Shown here in pieces: positions 53,281 through 60,000 of a DNA stretch of 60,000 nucleotides (position 1 is its first letter; every line of letters starts with the position of its first letter). The notes beneath the pieces were generated by a model. The model was not told the DNA's origin. It did no database searches and was given only the letters and a program-made list of their open reading frames with translations. This DNA comes from Symbiodinium natans (taxonomy: Eukaryota; Sar; Dinophyceae; Suessiales; Symbiodiniaceae). Location of the stretch: contig CAJNDS010002228.1 in the NCBI GenBank assembly GCA_905221605.1, forward strand, positions 188,001 to 248,000, written 5' to 3'. The translations under genes were made by a program, and so were the position numbers.

Positions 53281-56200
53281 TCACACCCCATTCGACACTT
53301 CCACAAGATTCAAGAGATGTCGCATCTGCTCCAACCTGGTCCGTGGCAACGATTTAGTCAATGCATCGGCAACCAGTGTAGCGCCCTCTTCGTGTCGAAT
53401 CATGATGCCATGTTGATGAACTTGGTCTCTGACCCAAGCCGCTCTCAACCCAAAATGACGTGTGCGCCAAACAAGAGTTGACATGGTAGGCTTACAAAGC
53501 AAAACAACCGCACTGGCACTGTCGGATACAGCTTCAATCTTGTAGTGTACGTTTGTTAGGTCCTTAATGATGCTCTGAAGACGTACAGAATCCTGGATTC
53601 CAGTGGCAATAGCCTCCGTTTCGGATTCGCATGTGCTCCAAGCACAAAGTGTTTGTCTGATTGATCTCCATGATACTAAGTCCTGCCCAATTTTGATGGC
53701 GATGCCTGATCTGCTGCGGGATGCTTGGGGTGCAAAGCTTGCATCGGAGTACACCGTCAAGATTCGCTCAGAACTGCCAACAAATCGAAGGGAAAGCCAA
53801 AGTGTCTTTCTCATGTATCGGCACATGTGTCGCAACTTTCGCAAGGCATACGAAGGGTGAGTTGTCACTATGCAAGCAAGCATTGAAGTCATTGCCTGGA
53901 CATCTGGTCTTGTCCTCATGGCTGCCCACATTATCGAACCAACTTCTCGCTGGCAAGCTTTCACATTCGCTTCGTGGTCCTTGTCCTTTGGCTCAGGATT
54001 AAGCGGGAGATCGTCGAGGTTGGGCAATGACGCTGTTCCGGCCATCTGGGTCAACGCTCGCCTCTGAAGTTCCTGCGCCAGCCACCTGTGCTGATCCAGA
54101 AACAATCCCTCTGCAGACAATGTAATACGAAGTCCAAGAAAGATGAACTCAGAGACCCTGGGGACCGTTAGCGATCCGCGCTTCAAGTTGCCCTCTCCAC
54201 TCCAGCTCATATAGCCCTGTGCTGTGGCCTTCCAAGTACTTCGAACATGGTTGACCACCCTCAACATGGCCTCCGGATGCCCTATTCCAAGCCCATCGTC
54301 GACAAACATGGTGACATAGCCCCGAATGATGGAACCTTCCATGACGGTCCACAGCCCAGGAATGTCTTGATGGGGGTTCAACACCAGGTCTCCTAGTGTA
54401 TCTCCCTCTTCCTTCTGCAGAATGGCTCCGTTCATCTTGGCGGCGCGCTCTTCCTCCCAGTCCCTTGGAGCCCGCCGGAGTCCGTATAGAGACTTACGCA
54501 GGATAAGGACCGTGTCAGCTTCGAAATATCCCAGCTTCACCAAAATACCAGGAGGCCTTAGCAAAACCCATGCGTCACGAGGTAGGATCGAGTTCAAAAA
54601 CGCAGCAGATATATCGAAAGCTATCCCACACCAGTCCCTGTTTGAGGCCCATGTGTGTGACAGGAAACGAAGTGTATCAGCGTCCACGTTCTGACTCGAA
54701 AGATCATCGCCAGGCTGTTGTTCGAAATTCCCACAAGCAACAAGGCGACACTTTGCCTTAAAGGCTGCTAGCTCCGCCAGCTCTGCTGCCTCCTGCGCGC
54801 TCATTCCTGACAGATTCTTGGCTGCCTTTGGGACCTGATCGCTCAAGGGTTTTTCCTGAGACAAGTCTCCTCCTTCAAGCAACGGTTTCTTTGTCAAGAC
54901 CAGCTTCATAGGGATAGGCGTTGGGAGCTCATCCTCGCTGCCCAGTCCGAGCTTTTCCCGAACTTCAGAACTTGTACATGCCTCCCACACTTCTTTCGTA
55001 GTCATGTTGTCGAGCTCATCTGCAACTGAAGCTCGCCACTTTTGCTGACGAAGAATACTTCCAGTGGTCAAAACGTCGTTTCCAACGGTTTCAGTCACCA
55101 GTTGTTGTTCTGCCAAGATTGCAGCCATGCGCTCCGCATCTTCGATCTCTTGCTCTGCCGACATAGACAAGTGAAGATATTTGCCATCTTGCTTGTCTGC
55201 TTTTCCATTTGGCTCTGCATGGGTTGCGACGGCTGCCTTACTGAAGGTGTTCATCTGGCATCCCCTTCCGGCAAAAGGTGACAAAGCTGCCTCTGCTGAA
55301 GAATCTCTCACTTGTCGCTTGATGGCCTCAAACCTTCCTGCAACTTCATGTTCTGCAGGATCGGGACCATCTTGGCGCTCCTCCAGAGTGACAACCTCAT
55401 CGACATCTGGCTCAGTCCACCTCACTGTTCCATCTTCTGCAACCCATACTGCCAAAGCTTCGTCTGGACTCAAGAGCTTTCTCCATCGCTTTGGCGCCGC
55501 CTCAAACGGTGTTGGAAGTCTCGTTGTGACGATTTGTAGTCCTTGATTTCCATCCACCAAGGCTTGCGCAGCATCCTGAATGGCCTCGTTCACGCACAGA
55601 TACACTCCCTCTCGCACACGTGGGGAAAACGGATCAGGTGCTTGGATACGAACTCCAACAGGATCTCCGAAGGTGGGTGTTCCAACTGGTCTGTCAATGT
55701 TGAGTGCCTGCAAACGAAGTTCATACGCAGCTTGCTTTACTGCGTACGACCAAAAAGACTTCGGCATGTCAGCATGAAGAAGAAGGCTTGTTGCTGCCTC
55801 CTTTACAGCTTGTACCTGTCTCTCCGCCTTCCCATTGGCCTCAGGTTCATAGGCAGCGGACAGGGTTTTCCAAAGTCCTTCGCGGGCGACCTCATCAACC
55901 ACGTTAGCAGCTGTAAATTCACCTCCCCCGTCACTGTGCACACGAATCACCACTTCAGGATTGTCAGCTTCAGCGCGAATCTGTGCCAAAATTGACTTAA
56001 TCCCTGCAAGCGTTTCGACTGCCTTCTTGGATTTCTGCACGCGCACGTAGGGAACTGATGTAGCTTCTTTGTTTACAAGAACACCAACCAGAAAGTAGCG
56101 AGCCCCATCCCGTGCCTTGTCATGTGGACCAGAAAGATCAAAGCTGATAACTCCAGTACTGATTTGGTCACGCGGAATTTTGTAGTGAGCTCGTCGATGG

Positions 56201-57123
56201 CCGCGGCTTGCTTGGCAGTGCACACAAGTGTTCTTATACTTCAAGTGAAAAGCACACGCAAGCGAGGCACCATGGGAAAAACTTTCACTGTCACTTATCT
56301 CTTCCCTGAACTCAGACCTAGCATACTCACCCTGACCATCGCCTAAGCTTCCCTGAAGTCCCTGAACTAAAGGGGTTTGGTGCTCGGGAGTGTGGTGGTG
56401 TGATGCTGCTTTGTCCTGCTGCTGCTGATGTGTCGCGGTGTTCTGCTGTTGCTGGTGGTCGGCAATCTGTCGCGCAGTGGAGCTCAAGTGGGTGTCCAAG
56501 TATCTACCTGGCACTCGAAATTCCAACGCCTCCAGAGTGTCGAGATTTTTTCTCCCAAGTGTCCACCAGTCGCGAGGAGTGTATGAGATCAGGACCTTTC
56601 GGGATCCCTTGTATGCCTCTGTGCCGTGGTAGCGTGTTCCCAGGAATTCAACCTTTCTTCCACCAGCCGTAGCATGTAGTGTTCCAGGTCTTGGCTTCTC
56701 CCCAGGCTTCACCACTCTCCAGTGTCGCTTCTGGTCGTTCGCCGGCGCATTGTCATCATCCTCCAGCCACAATTCTCCCCCGGTGTAAGAAGAAATTCCC
56801 AGCAGTGTGTTCGGGATGTTTCCGTCGTTCGGATCTTTGTGGGGCTTGAACACGACGTCTTCAGAGACTGCGATGGATAGGAAAGGATTGTCTGTCTGTT
56901 CCCTCATGAAGCGTCCCAGAAGTCGAGCTAAACACGGCCGTTCCAAAGTGATCTTGGTAATACCATGTAGTCCTCCTTGCACCCACGATCCAAACGCCCA
57001 AATCTTTAACTTGCTTTCGGGATTCGAAACTTTGTTCTTCCAGTTGGTAATCATTGGCTGTAGCTTGGCCGCGCGGATCACATTGGCGACGTCCACATAG
57101 TTCAGCGGTCCTGGCTGATCCAA
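53281..57123 (-). CDS. Ty1/copia Pol polyprotein, copy A
   Basis: 1280-aa frame, same organisation as the Pol at 45336-49178: dioxygenase-like fingerprint, D-X35-E integrase, copia reverse transcriptase with FVDD, RNase H. I find only two protein differences from copy B (M453 for T, A542 for V) and a handful of silent changes. No stop codons. Overlaps its Gag frame by 22 bases in the -1 frame. The near identity and intact frames suggest recent activity or recent duplication. Confidence 0.95.
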   Translation of the reverse strand: MDQPGPLNYVDVANVIRAAKLQPMITNWKNKVSNPESKLKIWAFGSWVQGGLHGITKITLERPCLARLLGRFMREQTDNPFLSIAVSEDVVFKPHKDPNDGNIPNTLLGISSYTGGELWLEDDDNAPANDQKRHWRVVKPGEKPRPGTLHATAGGRKVEFLGTRYHGTEAYKGSRKVLISYTPRDWWTLGRKNLDTLEALEFRVPGRYLDTHLSSTARQIADHQQQQNTATHQQQQDKAASHHHTPEHQTPLVQGLQGSLGDGQGEYARSEFREEISDSESFSHGASLACAFHLKYKNTCVHCQASRGHRRAHYKIPRDQISTGVISFDLSGPHDKARDGARYFLVGVLVNKEATSVPYVRVQKSKKAVETLAGIKSILAQIRAEADNPEVVIRVHSDGGGEFTAANVVDEVAREGLWKTLSAAYEPEANGKAERQVQAVKEAATSLLLHADMPKSFWSYAVKQAAYELRLQALNIDRPVGTPTFGDPVGVRIQAPDPFSPRVREGVYLCVNEAIQDAAQALVDGNQGLQIVTTRLPTPFEAAPKRWRKLLSPDEALAVWVAEDGTVRWTEPDVDEVVTLEERQDGPDPAEHEVAGRFEAIKRQVRDSSAEAALSPFAGRGCQMNTFSKAAVATHAEPNGKADKQDGKYLHLSMSAEQEIEDAERMAAILAEQQLVTETVGNDVLTTGSILRQQKWRASVADELDNMTTKEVWEACTSSEVREKLGLGSEDELPTPIPMKLVLTKKPLLEGGDLSQEKPLSDQVPKAAKNLSGMSAQEAAELAELAAFKAKCRLVACGNFEQQPGDDLSSQNVDADTLRFLSHTWASNRDWCGIAFDISAAFLNSILPRDAWVLLRPPGILVKLGYFEADTVLILRKSLYGLRRAPRDWEEERAAKMNGAILQKEEGDTLGDLVLNPHQDIPGLWTVMEGSIIRGYVTMFVDDGLGIGHPEAMLRVVNHVRSTWKATAQGYMSWSGEGNLKRGSLTVPRVSEFIFLGLRITLSAEGLFLDQHRWLAQELQRRALTQMAGTASLPNLDDLPLNPEPKDKDHEANVKACQREVGSIMWAAMRTRPDVQAMTSMLACIVTTHPSYALRKLRHMCRYMRKTLWLSLRFVGSSERILTVYSDASFAPQASRSRSGIAIKIGQDLVSWRSIRQTLCAWSTCESETEAIATGIQDSVRLQSIIKDLTNVHYKIEAVSDSASAVVLLCKPTMSTLVWRTRHFGLRAAWVRDQVHQHGIMIRHEEGATLVADALTKSLPRTRLEQMRHLLNLVEVSNGV

Positions 57124-60000
57124 CAGGGCGCGCGCGCTTCCGCCTCGCCTTCCGGCTCCTGTCTGACCATCTGAGCAGCATGTCCTCCCGGCTCTGCCTC
57201 CTCCTGAAGCCTTGCTAGCTCGGCGATATCCTCCCAGCTCACGACGTCAGGCTCTCCAAGCGGCTCCTCACTTGCACACGGACTCACAGCACTCATGCAA
57301 GTCTCTTTCCAATTCCTGGTCAGAAGTGGTCGTAGGCGCTTGTATTGCGTAAAGTCGAGAAATGGAAGTCCATTTCGGATCTCCAGCTGCACCCATTCAC
57401 CACCCAAACTCTGCGGCATTTTTAGATGTGCTCCAGAAGCATCCCACAGGAACGAAACTCCAATCTGTATGAGTCGGCATACTCCACACAATGTTGAAGT
57501 TCCCTCCTGTGCCTCCACGAACATCTCGCCATCTCGAGTGCGCCAAGCATTCACCTGCTGCCCATCTGCAAGAACCAAAGGCGCGGGTCTTGCCCTTGCA
57601 GGTTTTGGCCCTGGAGCAGTTCGGACTACTTCATTTGCACCAGTATCCAGCAGCACATCTGAGCATTCATCTCCCTCTGTCACTGCCTTAGCATCGGCAC
57701 GTCGAGCTTGAGGTACTGGACGAGGTACAACTGCTGGTCTGGGGCTGTACACCCGGGGCGGCCTGTTCGTTTCGATCATTGCCATGAACAGCTCATTTCG
57801 GTCGGACAGACTTATCAGCCATACCAGAATTCCAGGCCTGACTACGTCATCATCACACATAATCAGCATGTCATGCGCAGCCAACAAAATCTGTTCATCT
57901 CCTATCTCGATGTCATAGAGAGGCAAATTTTCATCTAAGCCAGCAAGGATAACAGACACTCCAGCAGCTACATCGTACGGATTGTCTACCTCCACAAAGG
58001 CCTTCTCGGTTGTGAGAATGTCGCTATTTCGCCACGCCAAATACTCCATTGGTTCAAGATGCAGTTTCCAGAGAGGTTGCCGTCTTTGCCTCTCCTCCTG
58101 CGCCCTCTGTAGCGCCTCCGCCATGTAGAGGTCGATGTCATTCTCGTTGCGCATGTCCGGTTGCGTGCTTGGAGTGGATGCCTCGGAGTCTACTTCCTCC
58201 TGTCCAATAGAACCTTCCAAAGATGACTCGCTATCGGTATCTGGCTCATCTCCCCCTGAGCCACCCCGAAACATTGCGCAAACACTCCCTGTCCATCGGA
58301 TTGATGAAGCCATAGAAGATGCTGTTGCCGCTGCCCTCGCTGTTGCCTTTGGTTGCGGCGCTGCCCTTGCCGAAGAACCGCCGGACTCAACACCCAGCAA
58401 AGTCTGAGCTGCATCTCCCTGAGTCTGGGCCTGTGCAGCATGAGAGTACTTGCACTTGTCGCCCAGCTTGCAGCCTCCTCGCTTGTGATGTCTGCACGGA
58501 ATCTTCTTCTGCTCGGCATCGGTCTTGGGCTGTGAAGAGTTCGAACTTGCCGTCTTGGGGTTCGCGGGTGAATGTTTGTAGTGGCATCTATCCCCAAACG
58601 AGCAGCTTCCCTTTTGGAGATAGGGACATGGCGTCTTCTCCTCAAGAGTGAGGGTCTTGCCCTTCGACTGAGCATCTTTGCCCTTGCCTCCTCCTGAGCC
58701 CTTGCCACCATCTCCCTTGCCCTTGTCGCCCTTGCCCTTGTGTGCAACGCTGTCACCTTCGTCAGATGTCCTGTTCTTAGCATATTCATTTGCAGAAATC
58801 AAGCGCAACTCCTTTTCCAGGTTGTCGAGAACGAGATCCACTCCCCTCGTCTGTCCTAGTTGCACAGAAGCATCAAGACGACATATCGACATTCGCGTGC
58901 GTAGGGACTCATGTCTCTTTTCGAGACGACTGACCAAGTTTTGCAGTCCTCGCAGAAGTCCAAACGGCGCAATCTCTGGAAGACCAAGGGTTTGTATTCT
59001 TGCCCTGGCAAGCTTCCATCGTCTGATGACTTGTATAGCCGCAGACGCCGTCTGTACTGCCTCCAAGGATCTCACAAATCTGGTTAAACTGGTCTGTTCT
59101 TCACATCCACCAGGCTGCACCTGTCCTACCAACTCCTCCAGTACTTGAACCGGATGGATCTCTGTCGTAGGAGTCGTCATCTCAACGGCTGGCGCAGTTA
59201 TTTCCTCGGGAAGAACTCGTAACAATTGAACCACCAGTCTACCACCATACCCCGAGGGATACGAATGATAGGCCTTCAGTGTGTCAACAGCTTCACCACG
59301 AGCACCACGCTGGTAGCGATCCTCAGCCTCTGCAAAACACTCTTCTACAAAAGCTTGAAATACTCCAGACGCAGTGCCTGCCACAGTGCATATTTGTCTC
59401 TTCCACGTTGAATATGCCATCCCCAACTCCCACGGTGTCTTACTCGTGAAGTCAAATGATGGAAAATCCGTCAACACCTTCCACTGCTCCTTCTGCCCTG
59501 TCGCTGGCGCTCTACCAGATTGACCGGGTCCAGGTTGACTTGAGTGCTCTGCCTTCGCCTTTTCGGATCTGTGCAAATGCGATGTCAATCCAGGTGGTAC
59601 TGCAGGAGGCTGGGATATGTTCCATGGGTTTGCAGACTGGTCCTCATCACTGTTGGGCTCGTCGCCAACTTGAGTCCACCAGTCCCTTTCCACATGCTCA
59701 CTGCGGTCTTGGCCGTCAGGATACAATGTAAAGTGCTCAACTCGTCGATGTTCATGAGCGTCTGTAGTCGGCCTTGAAAGGAGGTCTACCTTGGATTCCC
59801 AACTTTTCAACCTTCCATCCAATTTAGCCAACTCCTCATCCACCCGTGCTGCCAGGGCCTCGGTGCCTCCAACAGCTTCTCCACTGCCTGTAGCATTGAA
59901 GGTAGGTGCATATAGTAACGTTGAGTGAGCATCCAGCCGGCGATGGTGCTCCTTTTGCCTTATTTCTTGCTGACTGCAGGCTGCTTCTAGATCTCTGACT
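57102..60000 (-). CDS. Copia Gag-protease, copy A (5' end outside the window)
   Basis: Same Gag-protease as at 49157-52162, open from the stop at 57102 to the window edge. The first in-frame start-like codon in the window is a GTG at 59843, which is internal, so the true start lies beyond 60000. Contains both CCCH fingers, the Gly/Lys linker and the LLDTGANE protease motif. Differences from copy B seen here: Y for S129, L for N299 and one Ser for Pro after the first finger. Confidence 0.92.
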   Translation of the reverse strand, partial: VRDLEAACSQQEIRQKEHHRRLDAHSTLLYAPTFNATGSGEAVGGTEALAARVDEELAKLDGRLKSWESKVDLLSRPTTDAHEHRRVEHFTLYPDGQDRSEHVERDWWTQVGDEPNSDEDQSANPWNISQPPAVPPGLTSHLHRSEKAKAEHSSQPGPGQSGRAPATGQKEQWKVLTDFPSFDFTSKTPWELGMAYSTWKRQICTVAGTASGVFQAFVEECFAEAEDRYQRGARGEAVDTLKAYHSYPSGYGGRLVVQLLRVLPEEITAPAVEMTTPTTEIHPVQVLEELVGQVQPGGCEEQTSLTRFVRSLEAVQTASAAIQVIRRWKLARARIQTLGLPEIAPFGLLRGLQNLVSRLEKRHESLRTRMSICRLDASVQLGQTRGVDLVLDNLEKELRLISANEYAKNRTSDEGDSVAHKGKGDKGKGDGGKGSGGGKGKDAQSKGKTLTLEEKTPCPYLQKGSCSFGDRCHYKHSPANPKTASSNSSQPKTDAEQKKIPCRHHKRGGCKLGDKCKYSHAAQAQTQGDAAQTLLGVESGGSSARAAPQPKATARAAATASSMASSIRWTGSVCAMFRGGSGGDEPDTDSESSLEGSIGQEEVDSEASTPSTQPDMRNENDIDLYMAEALQRAQEERQRRQPLWKLHLEPMEYLAWRNSDILTTEKAFVEVDNPYDVAAGVSVILAGLDENLPLYDIEIGDEQILLAAHDMLIMCDDDVVRPGILVWLISLSDRNELFMAMIETNRPPRVYSPRPAVVPRPVPQARRADAKAVTEGDECSDVLLDTGANEVVRTAPGPKPARARPAPLVLADGQQVNAWRTRDGEMFVEAQEGTSTLCGVCRLIQIGVSFLWDASGAHLKMPQSLGGEWVQLEIRNGLPFLDFTQYKRLRPLLTRNWKETCMSAVSPCASEEPLGEPDVVSWEDIAELARLQEEAEPGGHAAQMVRQEPEGEAEARAPCWISQDR

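Overview
The window looks like nuclear DNA of a dinoflagellate, probably a Suessiales/Symbiodiniaceae-type genome. The signs are plant-type telomere repeats (TTTAGGG/CCCTAAA) scattered through introns, genes cut into many tiny exons, introns that mostly start with GC or GA instead of GT, introner-like intron elements, a possible relict spliced-leader remnant, and Ty1/copia elements with CCCH-finger Gag. The taxonomic call is an inference from these traits; no rRNA or organelle marker is present.

Layout, all host genes on the + strand. (1) 170-4974: exons of a family-5 glycoside hydrolase (cellulase-like), 5' end outside the window. (2) 6537-18313: small phase-compatible exons of one or two genes I do not recognise. 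(3) 19594-21870: a complete ribosomal protein eL31 gene in six exons (118 aa). (4) 22771-26750: exons of an unrecognised, partly Arg/Ser-rich protein. (5) 26844-39335: a complete aspartoacylase-family gene in 14 exons (329 aa). Its eleventh intron (30861-38444) contains (6) an Ala-rich protein of unknown function (31628-34386) and (7) an anoctamin/TMEM16 gene (34893-37851). (8) 42346-43725: an intronless terminal nucleotidyltransferase (Cid1/GLD-2/TUTase type) with a possible relict spliced leader just upstream. (9) 44623-60000: two head-to-tail copies of a Ty1/copia retrotransposon on the minus strand, period 7945 bp, sharing one LTR. The right copy runs off the window.

The exon chains were built by hand from motif homology plus reading phase. 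For eL31, the aspartoacylase and the anoctamin the summed exon lengths divide exactly by three and the joined proteins have family-typical length, which supports the models. Many introns start with TTTAGGG arrays and end with CCCTAAA arrays, so exons sit between inverted telomere-like repeats. The rest of the first 42 kb is intronic or intergenic DNA with microsatellites, homopolymers and small inverted-repeat elements.

The most unusual items are the telomere-repeat inverted pairs at intron ends, the introner family, the genes nested in the aspartoacylase intron, and a 2-oxoglutarate/Fe(II)-dioxygenase-like fingerprint (HxD...H...R) at the N-terminus of the copia Pol. I have no tools, so all homology calls are from recognition of motifs and none has been searched against a database.
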